From the NCBI GenBank assembly GCA_021234155.1, contig JAJEKV010000032.1, forward strand, positions 16,064,407 through 16,128,406: a stretch of 64,000 nt of DNA, read 5' to 3'. The translations under genes and the position numbers were made by a program. Below the pieces are notes generated by a model that was given only the letters and a program-made list of their open reading frames with translations, made no database searches and was not told the origin of the DNA. This document shows positions 1 through 13,937 of this stretch, piece after piece. This DNA comes from Isoetes taiwanensis (lineage: Eukaryota; Streptophyta; Lycopodiopsida; Isoetales; Isoetaceae). Numbering within the stretch: the stretch's first letter is position 1; every line of letters starts with the position of its first letter.

Positions 1-1500
1 ATGGAAACCAGACAATCAACTGTAGAAACCAAAGGTTGGTCATTGTTATAGACGTACCCTCGATGGTCTAAACGGCTAATCCCTTGTTGGCACAAGCGTG
101 GCCGTGTAGGCCGATAATGCAAAACCATGCAACACTTAAAACCCCACTTGCTCAAAATCTACCAAGAATTCAATGTTGTTCAGGTATGATCAAAGGAGCT
201 GAAATCACGCTATAAAATGCTGCTCAAAATGAGCTCTAATATCACCAAAAGGTATAACGCATCGCTGGGTCATAAATCGACAACGACAATTTTCATCCAA
301 GATTCCCCACCTGTACCAAATGTTGAGACATATATATTATACAAGATCACATTTTTCACAGTTATTCCCTTGAACAATCCTGACCATAGAGAGATTGATG
401 CCTCACAAGTGAACTTGAAGTCCGCGGCTTTTGCCAATCAAAAATGAGAACCATCTCCAAGTCCCACATCCTTCCAAAATATCCTTCAAACATTGGCAAT
501 GTGATGATGAACAAGGAAGCACAAGGTGACAATCTTGGGATTAGTGTAAGGATAGGAAACTTGTTGCACAATTAGTTGCTCAAGGTGACATGGTAAGGTA
601 AGGAAGAGGCGCCCAAATAAACGTATTAAGGTAAGATGGAAGATCAGAGGACCCAGTAGTAAATGATTGATGCCAAGCTCCCAGGTGACTCAGCCTATCG
701 ACAGAGGTGGCATCAATGACATGTAAATTTTGAATTCGGTATTGATAGTAGTTTAGGCCAACTTTAGAATGTTCTTATTGTTTTTCTTGAGGTAGGGAAC
801 CTCCACAATTTAGACAAAGATGGATGAGATGGGAAAAGAAAACGATGCTGCCACCTGGTACATGGGCGTGGCTCCGGCCAGTTTGGGAACCTGCAAACAT
901 TAGTTATTAACCAGATAAAACAATATTATTTTGCACAAATGTACGGCCGGCGGAAACACATTGCTGGTACCAAATTTAGACACCAAACAATAATATTGCA
1001 AGCGGTGTGGTGCCTTATTAATCTGGAATCACTTGCCATCTTCGACCATGTCAAGTTCCATGGACCTGCGTTTGGAACCCAAGTGTTCCTCTGTTCTAAA
1101 AAAAAAGCCAAAATGCGCTGAAAACTTGCTGCCATTTTGCACAACTATTAAAATGAAGTTACCACGTGATATGGCGCACCTCATCCAACACCATGAAATT
1201 TATTCAAAATGGCTATTAACCCATGCTCACCCGCCTGCCACGTCATTGCAGCTGGTCTTCGCTCACTTCATCATGTCCTTTCGCCATGTCGCGTGGCTGA
1301 GTTGGTTTTGTGTTTACCATTTCCTCATAAAATATGTTCAGGCTGCCCATTTTGTGACATCACCATTCCTAGCTGATATCATCGCTGCTTTTGCTGGCGT
1401 CAAATATTAAGCCCAACTGTTTACCTTTTGGGTTGGAGTGCACTGGAAGTTGTGACCATCTAATGGTTATCATAATCCCAAAAGGCATCTACATTACAAA
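1..1500. other. No recognised gene or element
   Basis: Both strands contain only short open frames, the longest 125 codons on the plus strand at 1,033-1,410, with no family resemblance I can see. That frame overlaps others on both strands and has no splice or repeat context. I regard the stretch as decayed intergenic DNA. Confidence 0.5.
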
Positions 1501-1830
1501 TAAGATTTTATCAGTCGATATGTATATTTTATATGTAATATGAGTGGCATGGTGCCGTAATTCTCCATTAGATTTCTAGATTTTTAAAGACAAGATTCTA
1601 AATTTCAAAAGGTAATATTCTATGTAGATTCTCCCAGATTATCACGTATTCTGCCAAAGATTCAAGATTCTAACAAGATTCCTCGCTGGTCTCAAACACA
1701 GATTTTACAGACACCCCAAGATTCCTGATTTTCCGTAGATCCATGTGATTAATGTTTGAGAACGATTCCCCAACATTTAATCCCTCTAAGGTTCCCGCAA
1801 GATTCCACAAAGATTCATATTATGGGTTCT
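1500..1830. repeat. Degenerate AAGATTC-rich stretch
   Basis: Short words of the type AAGATTC, TAGATTC and CAGATT recur more than ten times at irregular spacing across about 330 bp. The spacing is too uneven for a true tandem repeat, so this may be an eroded minisatellite or only compositional bias. A shorter stretch of the same flavour occurs near 34,700-34,740. Confidence 0.35.
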
Positions 1831-3410
1831 CCTACTCTCTGCGTCTCCATATTTCAAGCCCCAAGATTATTGAAGCCGTATACCACGCTTTGCATTGATG
1901 TACCTTGAGGGATTTGTGCAAAGTTTAAATTCCCCATCGCCCGGCGAATAAGGCGTAATGCCTATGTATGGCCAAAACGTTGAAATTAAGAGGGTAATCC
2001 ATGCCTTGCTCACAATTTGCAGTGACAATGCTGATAGAGATTGTCTACCAGATGGCTCCTATCGGTATCCATGATGTCATGGTCTTTGCTAATACGAGCA
2101 AGATATTGTTCGGCTCAAGAACCAACAATCTGTCAGAAATCAAGCGAAATAAAACTGTTGTCTCTACCGTTGTGGAGTAGAAGGAAAGCAAAGTCGCGGC
2201 CCCAGTTAGTGGGAACTTATTGTCTGGATCATGGAATCAGGTTTGGTCTCATCTCTCATTTGGCAAACATCATTAGCTATCATTGACTTTTGTGTGAAAT
2301 TATTTAGTTGTCTTAAAACTGAATTATCGAAAACGAAATATTCTAAGATATTTTCCGCTTTAATTCCAAACTTCTTCACTTTGGCAGTACGTGACAATAC
2401 TTGGTCTATTACACAGAAAACACCCACCAGATCTTCTGACACATGAAGATGAATCAGTGCTCACCCAAGGTCAAGACAGTTTGGGAGACCAAATATTTAT
2501 TATTGGGGTCATTCATTAACGATCATTTTTGTTTTGAGTTGATATCACTTGAGGAGCAAATGCAAAGCCATGACCCAGACATATAGACTTCATGTAGATC
2601 GCTGCCGCCGACCGCTTACATATTCAAATCTAAACTCCACGGCTGAGTCATGCCTTTAGCCAACGCCGGAATGGTTGATTTGTTTCATTTTTGAGAGACA
2701 CCCGACTCATTTTATAGGAAACGAACGATTATATCGTCATGGGTTTAGTTTATATGTTCTTAACGAGTGTCTCGATGGTGGTAGACTATTAAAATTATTT
2801 TCAATCTTCGTAACACGGTTACATATCATAGAAATAATTGATCACATGGGATTTGCATTCATCCAAGTAAACTACCTGGTGATCTACTTTCTTTTTAAGT
2901 AACCAACAATACATCTACCATTTGCCCGTGCCTTTGGTTCTCGCGACCTAATCTAAAAAGGCATTACCTAAAAAGGCATCAGCATTGCATAAAAAAGCGT
3001 AATATGTTGCGGCATCGAAAAGCACATCAACCATGCGTAGACTATTGCTTAATATTTTGCTTTGAAGACCTTTGTTGATACTAAGTTATAAGTTTGTTTA
3101 TGTATTTCTTCTAGGATAAAAGCTTTCAAAGGCATACTTTATTCTCGCAGATGCACAAGTTTTGGAGTTAGCAAATTGATAACCGGGAATCCAAATACCA
3201 TAGCAATCTACAATCCATCTACAGCTACTCTTAAGCATTCGGACAAGAGTGAGTCATTTTTAAGAGATATCTCAGAGAGTACGATCAAAAATTCTTATGA
3301 AATAGAGCAAGGATTCAGTGGTGATGTAATTAAAAACAGAAAATTTAACAAAAACTAGATTTATATAAGATAGGTTACAAAATTTGCTTAACTTTTACAG
3401 GAAGTATAAC
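1830..3410. other. No recognised gene or element
   Basis: There are only short overlapping frames on both strands: 2,041-2,286 plus, 2,206-2,442 minus and 2,675-2,902 plus. None shows a motif or repeat relationship to the rest of the window that I could identify. Confidence 0.45.
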
Positions 3411-3418
3411 CCCTTATC

Positions 3419-3435
3419 ACTCTATATAAGTAGAG
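3419..3435 (+). promoter_or_regulatory. TATA-box-like site
   Basis: The word TATATAAG lies inside short inverted arms CTCTA and TAGAG, in an AT-rich stretch. The orientation would drive transcription to the right. The coding-like frame just downstream is on the opposite strand, so there is no matching gene. It may be an old LTR promoter or chance. Confidence 0.2.
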
Positions 3436-3470
3436 TATTAGAAAGATAAAAACAAGAAGATCATGAGCTA

Positions 3471-3938
3471 CTAGGTTCCTCTCGAGATTTTCCAACTCGC
3501 TGAACTTTGCATCGAAAAGCAAAGATCCACTAGGGAGGATTTGAGGTGGAAATTAGAGATTTTCTCCGTCCTTTCCTCACCATGATTGAGAGAACGTAGA
3601 CGAACACAGGCATGACCCTGCCTTGGACATATTGAATTTCCTTTTGATATCCTTAATGCATTACAAGAGGGTTCTTCCGATGTCGTAGATCCGTCACAAA
3701 GAGTAATTGCATAAACAGCACTCTTCGCGACCATACAAGTTCTGGCAATTTAACACTTTGATCCACTCCATATTGGTACCGGGGCCTGCCTCTCCCATTT
3801 AATTTTCCGCACTAAGACAAATGTGATCCCTTTAGCCTTATCCCCTACCCAGACCGGCATGGCATTGCTAATTTTGTCTTCCCTAACTTCGCCACTGCAT
3901 TGAGGCTCTGAGAGCTTGACATCTCTTGGCAGCTTCAA
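3471..3938 (-). pseudogene. Unrecognised frame with one internal stop
   Basis: On the minus strand one frame runs about 155 codons from 3,938 to 3,471 with a single stop at about 3,750, and the reading continues in the same frame after it. Base composition is more GC-rich than the flanks. The predicted protein is mixed polar and basic, with several Cys (ICPRQGHAC near the second half), but I recognise no family. It could be a decayed retrotransposon gag or captured exon, or a chance frame. Confidence 0.2.
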
Positions 3939-3939
3939 T

Positions 3940-6900
3940 CACATGAATCCACCCCCACCGGGCTAAAATCCATTACTATCCTTGATTGAGCATTTTCTGG
4001 CGCTTTGAGTCCCGTTTTGGTAAACCTCCAGATGTCGCAGTCGATTTTCGATTTCATCGCTCTTTAGAAACGCCGCTTTGAAATTTCTATGCCTCACTAC
4101 GCCGCCATCCGCATCTTCCCACCTCTTCCCTCGGATTAGCGTAATGCTCGCCTCGTTGTTTCCCTTAATTCCATCCCAATCGAATCACCAAATCTTTAAC
4201 TTTGCCAAGATTTCCTCATCCATGGAAGCTCGAAGATATCATGGCGGCTACAATACCACCAACAGATGTCCCCTCGTTTGACCGCTATGAGCTTTATACG
4301 AAAGCAAGATCCATCTCCGAAAGTGAAGCCCCACATGTTCCATATCCAGCTTCGCCGCTATTCTCGCCATCCCAAGAATCTTTGTTTATTGCTTCCATTT
4401 TTCCTTGCATGCCATGATAGTAGCATCTTCTTGAACCCCCATACACCGCAATGTCTTCACATCCTGATAATCTCGAGCCCCAAATAAATTTCCTTGAGAA
4501 GCTTCCCATCCTCATCCTTTATTTCCATCCAAAAAATTTGGTCCATTCCCTTTCATCCTCAATGCCGGTGTCGGGTGGTGTTCTGCCTAGAGTATCCGCC
4601 CTCAGCTTCTTCTTGTCATAAGCTACATCTTCTATTCCGACATCGAGAGTCAATGACCTCACCGAACAAAAAGCGTAAAGCAGCCTTTGAACAAAGGCAA
4701 CCGTAAAGACAATCATTTGAAAAGGAAGGACTAATTTTTCCCCTTTTGCCCCAATCGTAGATGACGCCTTTGCCCCTCAAGGAATAACTAAAAACACACC
4801 TCCCAAGAAATGCCAAATCAAAAAAGATAAGCCGTGACTCTACCAGAAAGGCAAAGCAATCTAACACATTCAATACTCCTACCCGCATCACTCCGTGAGA
4901 TGAGTCAACTGCACAACATCCTAGGGAAGCCCAAAAGAACCTAATTCCAAATAGTGGTTCAAAATATTGTAGATGTAAATCCAGTAAATTTGCCGCCTTC
5001 TATTATATTTACCGGATTTTTACAAAATTGAACCGAAACCCAGTTCCAAAACAAAGTTAAGCTGGAAATTTGCCCAAATTTATCACCTTTTAAAGGCTGA
5101 AACAAAAAATACATACATTAATTGGAAAAAATAAGACTGTAAACCGACCAAGAATATATAGAAAGAATCTCTTAGATTGGAAGCGCAGAAAGCACCAATT
5201 TGGAACATGCATACAAAGAATGGCTTCACCTCGCGGAGGTTTTGAAAGAGAGCACAAAGACAATAGCGGACTCACATTCACCATAACCGCAAGTCCTCCC
5301 CGCAAAAAATTTTATTTTGGCCTGGCAAGAGCATTAATGCACGTAGTAATCATGTGGGAGTGTTAGTGCCACCTATGGAGCTCTGTGGGTCACCAAGGCA
5401 ACTACAACTCTTTAATGCACTCTAACTTTGCTATGAATCTAAGATATGCACTGCAATCTACTCGGGCCGGCCTGGGCCTAGGCCGTAGTACGGCATGCCC
5501 AAAGATGGTCGCCTAACCTTTTCAAAAATCCCCTACCCACTAACCTTTAAACTGAAATTCTGTATGTTTGGATGAATCTTTACAATTTGCCATGTCTGAA
5601 ATTTTTGTTGAACCACCCATAGCCCTAAACCCCAACCGAGTTTAAGAGATTCAACCGGGTAATCCTCGAAATAAACCCCCACTTTTTTCTCAACCCCGCT
5701 AATTGGTCACAAACTCCAAACTACCAATGAAACTACTAATTTCTATATCCTCAATGAATTGATCCGCTGCAGGTCAAAAGAATGTTGCCCAAAGGATAGA
5801 TTGTTCAAGACTAAATTCCCATGGAGGCACTCATGGTGAACAACTCTCAACCGGGCTTCCAAGAAATGGTTGCGAAGTTATGTGCAACAACTCGAGATCC
5901 CGCCTATCAAAACAAAGAATAATAATGATAGGATGTAGTTGAATTCAACTCAAGTAGAAGCCTATCCTAGAGTTAGAAACCCTAAGCAATCTAATGAAAT
6001 TCAAGTAATTAAACATGGAGTCCCCGACTTCCTCTCTGGGTCTGGACAGCCCCGACTGAGAATGTTTCAGCAAAGCCTCATCCATTGGTCTGGATCTTGC
6101 CCCGAGATCGAAGCTCCAAGGTTTGAGCTCTAACGCTCATCTCCTCCCTTGTCCCTAGGGTCCCTTCTAAGATTTTATCACTATAATAAATACCGCTTGA
6201 CGAGCAAAATTCTACAAGCAGGAAATCGCAGCAACCTATTAGTCCTTTCCGCTTGGCAAGCTCCATTTGCACTTCCGTATATTTATTCCAGAGCTATATA
6301 TACTCTTAGATCATTCTTGATGTAGATCACACCAATTCCTTTACCATGGTGGAACTGAGGCCCAAGACAACTAATATATTCTTGTTATCTTTCAAAGAAG
6401 CCTTTGCTCTAGCATTCATCATTAATCTAATGGAACTTCTATGGTCCAAGCGCTCATAATAGACTCTTCAACCTTTTGGTAGCTAAAAGAATAATTCTCC
6501 CAAAGATGTTATAATTGTCATCACATGGTAACCCTGAGACTCCTGCTAACCGGCCTAAACTAGTTTCCTCATGGCTTAAGCTAAGTCCATAACCATTCAA
6601 TAACCATATTGGAGCATGATATGCTTATTGCAGAGTCGATATTTGCTATAGAAATAACTAGTTTATCACCTTGTACTCTCAACCAATTGGAACTCTATAT
6701 TGTGCAAAACTAGCCTAAGATGTGATAATGAAGCCTCATTCCGCATATTTGCATATTGGGTGGTGGGGTGCAAAGAAAAGTCGTAAAACACACCTTCCCT
6801 AGTACTGTTTCAATTATTTGCGTGGATGACATATATATGGGTGATAATGTCATGGATGATGTGGTGGCTTAAGGATCATGGTGATGACATGGACGATAAA

Positions 6901-9900
6901 TGAACGAAAATGACATGGGAGAGTGATAAGAATATGACTTTTGCATATTCACTCTAGTCTCTTTTTTTTTTCCCCTTGAAATGACATTCCAAGATTTTGT
7001 ATCTTTTCTCTCCACATACACCGGAACACTTCCATCCGGGTTGTGGGATTGGTGTTGAACAAGACGCCATGCAAAACAACAGCCACAAAGTAGAGCTATA
7101 TATCCTGGGGCCATCACCGCATGTTCGTAAACTTGGTCGAAGCCAAAATCTTAGGCATCCCTCGGCTAATCGGAATGAACCGAGCAGGTGCAAAAGGGCC
7201 TTCTTAGGCTCGAGCCCTTGGGGTGAAACTACCAGCTCCATATTAGGATCCCAATGCGAAGAGGCACCTAGGTTTCTTGCCCTCACGCATAAAGGGGCCG
7301 ATTGGCTTTCCATATCATCTACTTTAAGGTGGGTTGATATGATGACTCGCTTCCAATCTTTACTTTACCATATCAATTGGTCTATATATATGCCCTCAAA
7401 GCCTCGGCCGAACAAAAGAGCTTGTACGATTCTCCTACTGACAAGGCTATGTGCATACGCACTATAACCGGTAAGTGCACTACGCATCACTTGAGGCAGC
7501 ATCTTTGATGCCTACTTCCCCGAAAGCAAACTCGATACGAGTGCTTTGTCACGTAAGACGCATGCCACTACTAGCAATGGATCAACCTATCCTCATGAGA
7601 AGGTCCATAATGCTACTCGCGGTGCATTTGGCCATGAAGAAGGATAGATAGCTTCCACTGCATGAGTGCACACGCTTCACATTGAATAGGAAGATAGAAT
7701 CTGAGGTGAATAAGATTTCTCAAGGCTAACAAGGGGCCATTGGTATGAATGACATTCCCTTAATTTAGATTTGTCCCAAGATTTGATCATATCCAAGGAC
7801 TCACAGATGCTCCCAATTAGTGCCACCTAGACAGCCTACCTACATGTGCTATTAGACCTCTCAGGACTTAATGGAGTCATATCTTCAAGGGGTCATGGAT
7901 ATGTGATTCAACTTGTCCTCCTGACACCTGCATCAAATGTACCCTCACCTTCATTTCCATTTTACAAGCCAAAGATACTTATTACTCCGCCAAGGTTCCT
8001 CAAACTCTTCTGAGCGGGTTTTTAATCCCATTAATCCCATACACTTTCTTCTTTCTAGAGAAAGAATGACTTTTACTATGTAGAGAGACTCTACTAATGA
8101 TGCATGAAGTGCAAACTTTGATTAGACAATGGCATGTGTTTAATTAGGAAACACCAATTTTAGCTTTTAAAATGACAAATGGTCTAGAGCAAAAGTGTGG
8201 AAAATGGTACAAGGGGTGGAAAAGAATTTGAGCTTCTATAGAATAGGCAGATCGAGCTTTAGGGTTTAAAAGATATCAAAGATTTAAATCAAAGCTATTA
8301 TAAATCACTCATGAGACTTGAGGGGTCTTCCAAACCTCGACTTGGGATCTAGTTCTTACACTTTTACTAGTGTACTTCCTCTTGAGTTAAGAACAAGTAA
8401 TGGACTTCTAGGTGGCTCTCCAAATACTCCTGTTTCCGCCATCTCTTCGGTGGGCATCGTCTTCCTTTTGTCTTCAAGTTTTCATAGCATAAATGTAAAC
8501 CATATGTCATATGGTAGTTCTCTTTATATTGTTATACATAGCATATACACACTTCAGATGTCTTCTCAAACAACAAGAGAACTACATCAATGCCTACAAA
8601 ATTGAAAACCAAAAGTTGAACAAGCCGCTTATATATAAACTTCATTCGTGATTTTCAATGAATCGATCTATTAACTTAAGCTCATAGACAAGGGGCTAGA
8701 TTTCCATACGATAAGTCAAATTCAATGTTTCCTCTAGCAAGCATCATCATAAATGCATTTGTTGAGCATCCTGTGTGCATGTATATATACCTACTTATTT
8801 AAACTTGCGTGTATTTTCTAAAATGACGATAATGACATTACCGCTGCAACACCGGCTGGCTATAAGTTGAATTAACTCTAGTTCTTGTAAAGCCCATATT
8901 AGCCTTGTTATCTACTTTACAATTGTGGACAATCTTTCATTTTAGACAAGTCAAATCTAATCCTCTCGTCTCTTATAGTTATTCTGGTCTTGCAATATGA
9001 ATGCTAAAATTACTACCTACGAAACCTTCAAAAATAAGAGGGGCAAGGACAAAACACCAAGCTCGCAAGTTACATTAGTTGTGTAGTTTGAGTACACAGT
9101 ACCTCCAATGAGACATGCTTTTAAGGTAATGTTTTCATAGGGTATGTTAAGAAATCCATGGATTTCCTTTTCTCATTCCCTTCGGTTACAAAGAATGCAC
9201 AAACTTCAACAAACTGCTTGGTTAATACGGTCGGAAGTTATTTGGCACTATTGTCACCAAATTGTTGGGTTACTATGTATGCTTGTGTATTCATAAAGAG
9301 ATCCTTATCTTCCAACTGAAGAAATTGAGCCCCTTAACCGAGGTGATTGCAAATATAACCATCTTGGAATAACACTACATCATGAATATTCATTTCTAAG
9401 TTTTGGTCTAAAAACAATGCCTTCCTCGTAATGAATGGTCCTCCGCCTTGGTGGATGTACCACTTTCGTGATATATGTATTTATTGCCAAAAACCAATCC
9501 TACCTTTTGACATCGCTAAACTAATCCCACGTTCAGATCCCATTTGATGTGATACAAGTCGATAAGAGACTAGGAAGACATATAGCAAGATGGGTTTCAT
9601 GGAATGAGGGTGTTATAAACCATTGTTCAGATGTACCTGCCTTATTATGACCTTTCAAAAGAAAGTCTTCAACATTAACCCTTTTTGTTATGTAATGAGA
9701 GAGCAAAATGATGGATGGTACCACCTAGCAATGGATATTTTAGCCAAATTTTTCATGATGAAGAACGAAGTGAAATGAGATAATGGATGTGAATTGCGTA
9801 ACCCGAATGAATATTTAAACGCAACGCAGCTCCAACGCTTTGTTTGAGGGTACGCTTAGTTGTTCGCCTATATGATTCAAATTTAATGTATCCTTTCTCA

Positions 9901-10390
9901 CAGTATAAGGATGTTCATCATATAGAACATATCAATCTTACCATCATTTGATATCACTTTGTACTTCCAATAATCTCAAAAAGATGAATCTCATCAAGTC
10001 AACCCACGTCTCCTCTAACAACCTCGATAAACGATTCGCTGGAACGTAGACAAAAGACATTCACATATGTTCACTAGTCGAATTATCAATTTGCACCCAT
10101 GAATGTGGGCCTTGTCGGGACAGATGAAATGACACCTAAGCACGCCTACAACTCCAGTCAATTCGTTAATTTTCACTTAGTTTGTAACTCAAGTATTCTT
10201 AATATAAGTTAAATTCAATGTAATTGGCATATGTCTATAATCCTTATGCTGCTTCAAATTTGTTCAATTTCCCTAAGATTCAATAAAAATTCAAAGAAAT
10301 TTTCTATAGAACCTTGCACCGGCGAACTTTCAAGAATTTATGTCACAAAATCGCATCAAATGCTAAGCTTATATTAATCGCATGTTAAAA
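3940..10390. other. Long stretch without a recognised gene
   Basis: About 6.4 kb of AT-rich sequence with only short, mutually overlapping frames, for example 4,616-4,891 minus, 6,997-7,467 plus with 6,954-7,313 minus, and 9,533-9,724 minus. The stretch 4,000-4,900 is more GC-rich, and a TATATA stretch occurs near 8,783. On the minus strand around 10,080-10,120 a frame reads SWVQIDNSTSEHM. This vaguely recalls the DSGAS..HM start of copia protease, but the key residues are missing and I do not call it. No tandem or terminal repeat was found. Confidence 0.4.
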
Positions 10391-10612
10391 TTTTAAGGGA
10401 ATTTTGAAATGGACTTGAAAATCAGTAGTATTACTTTAAATCCACGTATCGCATGCAAGCACCGCTCTTTTCCCCTTCGAGTCGCGGCTCCCAAAGAATG
10501 GAGCAGGAGTGTACCGGAACTTCCTGTGCCTGCTATATGAGCGCCATTATCTAAGATCACCATCGATGTATCGAGGCCTTGTTCGGCATCACCAACCCAA
10601 CCAACCCAGCCC

Positions 10613-11088
10613 ATGGTCATCGACCTTTGTTTCCATAAACCTGCATTGCCCTCATTGTCTTCTAATGTTTCTCCCAGAGCTTGCACTCTTCATCCGCTGC
10701 TCCCCGCTTCTATCGCGTCTCTTCCTCCTCGCTGCTCCTCCGCGTCCCTCCATCGCCCAATGTGCTGCGATGTGGAGTCCGAGACCTTGATTGATAACTC
10801 CGTTTTCCTCGAGGGTCCTATGCGTCGCTACTTCAAGAAAGGACAATGAAGGCGTACTAAATGATCCCGCTTTGAGAGCTGCCAAACCGACATTTGATGA
10901 GGGAGATCATCATGAACGCTAAAATTGTTGATGGATCGTGAAAGCAACGAATTGAGGAGCCGCAGAAGAAAACACTCAAGGATTCTCTCAAAATGCGTCG
11001 TTCCTCTATCGGTGACCTTTTGAAGAAGTATGAAAAGGCTTTTGAATATGAACTATGTGATTTCCATCACCGGGTTCGGCGTTTGTAG
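10613..11088 (+). pseudogene. Coding-like fragment, family unknown
   Basis: Two plus-strand segments look protein-like and lie in different frames. At 10,613-10,849 the frame ends in a Cys-Asp-Val-Glu segment and a basic RRYFKKGQ tail. At 10,942-11,088 it is rich in Lys, Arg and Glu (KMRRSSIGDLLKKYEKAFEY) and could form a short helix. A frameshift or intron would be needed to join them. Composition is more GC-rich than the surroundings. It sits directly left of repeat block A and is not obviously present left of block B, so it may be the older flanking sequence. No function can be proposed. Confidence 0.25.
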
Positions 11089-11799
11089 TTTTTTTGTTTT
11101 TCGAAGACTTTTTGTATATTTAGGGTCAAGGACTCACGTACCATCTTCAATGCTTACCTTGGACATCTTCAATTCCTTTTAAAATGATGGGTATTTTTGC
11201 CCATCTTCAACAGCCTACCTTGACATCTACCCTTTCAAAATGATGGGGCATTTTTGCTTCAAATGGCATTTGAGGCTATGAAAACGCGAATTATAAATCC
11301 TTTTGCCCAAATGATATCTTTCTTGTTGTTTCAAAACCCGCTTTTTGGTTTTGACTACAAAAACATATTTGTTCAAATATTATGGTGCTGATTTCCTCGA
11401 AATGTAATGGATGCCGATGACAAGCGATTTATCTCACACATGGCTTGAAGCTATAATAAAGTATAAAATTTTGCATCCATTATAACTCATAGGAACTCTT
11501 GTTTTAGGATGAGAAGGAAATCGGACCTCGCTTAAAACATCTCGATACCATATTTCCAACACTCTATTGTGATATGTCGCACAAGAAAAAATACAATTAG
11601 CTTTGTTAATTGGTAGTTTTATGGTGGGCAAAGATCACATATGCACTTCGGAGTTATGCCCTCCGTTAAAAAACATGTAGCTGTAAAGATACGATTTGGA
11701 GGTCATGGTTTTGTTATCATTATATCCAAAGTAGTCTTGTAATTCACAACTACACTTTAGAATGCAATCAACACAACAGAGTTGTTTACTATCTTTTGT

Positions 11800-12840
11800 C
11801 AGTCGGCAGAATTATCCTTTATTTCGTGTACAAGTCCGCTGCACTTTAAGGATTTGTTAAGTTACAAAATGATGGCACCCTATGCATTGACTGGTGAGGA
11901 AATGGTATAATTGCACCAGATGGGGACACAATATAATGATCTCAAAAGGAATTAAAGTTCGAGCATTGCATGAATGTTCTAAACATTAAATATAGGATGC
12001 ATTTAGGTGAGCCGAGGAAATTCTAGGAGTTGGGTTGAAGTCTACAGGATAGGTTTACAAGATATTGATACTTCACTCTAAGAGCCGATAGAAGGGATGC
12101 TTGACAAATTCAAAATGAGAGAGGACCGCAACATTGCTAAACTCCATAATGCGTGGCGTAAGATTTCAAGATGAGCCCAAGAACCAAAGAGAACGAGAAA
12201 GAGATGAAAAAGGTACTCCACGGTCTCCTCGATAGGATGTCTTTCTTATGTGGCAAATTGCACTCGGCCCGTATATAGCTTAGGCCGTAAACATGTTAAG
12301 GTGTATAATAAATGACCTTCCGCAGAAGGATCACTGATAGCGTTGAAAGAGGACATTAAGATATCTTGTCGACAAATGAATGATGGAATTGCTGCTAACA
12401 CAGAGAACTTACAATTTGCGCATCTTTGTGATGCGATTGGGGAGTGTAATCTTTATACAAGGAAGTCTACCTCAGTATTTAATCTTCTTAGAGGAGCACC
12501 AATTGCATGGAATGCAAAAAATGTGGAATGCTATTTATATGTCTAGTAGCCGAAAGGTAATATGCTTCACCATTAGCTCAAAGAGTTGATATGGGAAAGA
12601 AGCGCCCATGCTCATCAGCGACCAATTTAAGGCTATTTAATTACTGTGATAGTACTCAGCTGTATAGCTATGACTAAAGCACCGCTCTTCAATTTTAAAG
12701 GGAATTACATATTGAGTTAGAACCGCGACTTTATCGTAGATGTTGTAAAGAAAAATGCAAAATAAGATGGTATATATGTGAACACCCCCAAGCCGCTTAG
12801 AAGTATTATTCTACCAAAGCTCTATCAAGGAAAAATTTTG
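11800..12840 (+). pseudogene. Ty1/copia RT-RNase H remnant, copy A
   Basis: The end of the reverse transcriptase domain and the start of RNase H of a copia polyprotein can be read across frames. Near 12,085 is LDKFKM, the usual L..F.M segment. From 12,214 comes STVSSIGCLSYVANCTRP, matching the family's IG.L.Y....TRP block. At 12,454-12,522 is YTRKSTS followed by GAPIAWNAK, matching the RNase H TRKST..G......ISW..K signature. Further on, near 12,780-12,830, the reading resembles the final YV.T..Q.ADI.TK.L segment. Stops and frameshifts are frequent, so the element cannot make protein. Integrase and protease were not found, and the remnant looks 5'-truncated. Confidence 0.8.
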
Positions 12841-12899
12841 ATGAAATAAGAATAAAATTCAAGTGTACGTCATAACATGAAGGGGAATTGTGGTGGGAT

Positions 12900-13935
12900 T
12901 GTTCATGTTATGATTAATGAAGATAGCCTAGACAAATCGAGGTTGTACTATGATCTTTTAACCCCAAAAGCTATTCCTGCTAAGTTGGGGTTGATGAAAT
13001 TGTAATGTTAAAGGTTAAAGGTTTCATGGGCTGTAAAGGTTTCTGGTTTGGCTCAGCTTATTATGGGATATATCTATATCCATATTGAATAGAAAAAAGA
13101 AAGTTGCCTTTAGTGGATATCGTGGATCGACCGGTCCGCCATAGCGCCTGATCCCTCGATTTAAAATAACGTGGTTGAAGTATTTTGTAATCGTACGATG
13201 TGAGATTATTCGCAGGAACCGTGATGCATCGCTTCCAAAATTGGCTATCCAAGAGAAGGATAACTCACTCATTTAACTAAATAATACCTACGCTGAAATT
13301 CACATCAGAAAGGGGGCCATAAGGTTTATGCTAAAGGTTATGTGATAAGTGAATTTTGAATCAAACCTTAAGGATTTTGAATAACAACATTGGGATTATT
13401 GTGTTTGATCAATAAGCTTAGATGCTTCAGTCTTATTGTTCATAGCATAATTATTTTCTGGATACTAAGAGTAGCATCATCTATATGTCCACCCAAACAC
13501 TCAAGGCAATTTGTCCCCAGAGTCCTAAGTCACCAAGATACCTCCTCACATGCTTGCAACGGGTCCTCAAGTTTGAGACTATGCATTTGCTTTGAATATT
13601 AACCCGCTGCCTGTTCTTCTGTGCCCCTTTTCTCGATGTGACTCACTTCGGGTGACAAAATTCCAAAAGCATTTTGCCGAAATGTCTTAACAAATAGATC
13701 TCTTGAAATCAAATAAATCGTGAGCTCAAAGGAAAGAGCCTAAATCTTCTTCTTGTTCTCTGAGGTCAGGATTCCAAGCAGTTTCAAAACTGGCTACTCG
13801 GAGCCATCAAAACTCGCAGAGATTTTCCTCATAAACTCGCTTTTGTTGGGCCTTTTGTTTGATCCGCGGGATTTTGTTTGGATTGTAATGTGTGAATATG
13901 TTTTTGGCATGTATAAGGTCATTTCTGAGCTCGGT
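12900..13935 (+). repeat. Putative copia 3' LTR region, copy A
   Basis: Directly after the polyprotein remnant is a purine-rich run (GAAGGGGAATTGTGGTGGGA), as expected of a polypurine tract, followed by TGTTCATGTTATGA, a plausible LTR start. Copy B has the equivalent junction at 25,331. The right end of the LTR was not located. No matching 5' LTR is visible upstream, so the LTR call rests on position and the TG start only. Confidence 0.45.
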
Positions 13936-13937
13936 GA

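Noticed and set aside
3419-3435. Promoter of a gene at 3,471-3,938
   Set aside because: The frame there is on the opposite strand, so the TATA-like site cannot serve it.
6954-7467. Overlapping frames of 156 codons (plus) and 119 codons (minus) as a gene
   Set aside because: Both strands are open over the same interval, there is no recognisable domain, and there is no splice or promoter context. I could not decide between strands.
9990-10120. Copia protease start (SWVQIDNSTSEHM) on the minus strand
   Set aside because: The catalytic DSG is absent and neighbouring frames show no integrase or gag motif. The resemblance is too slight.
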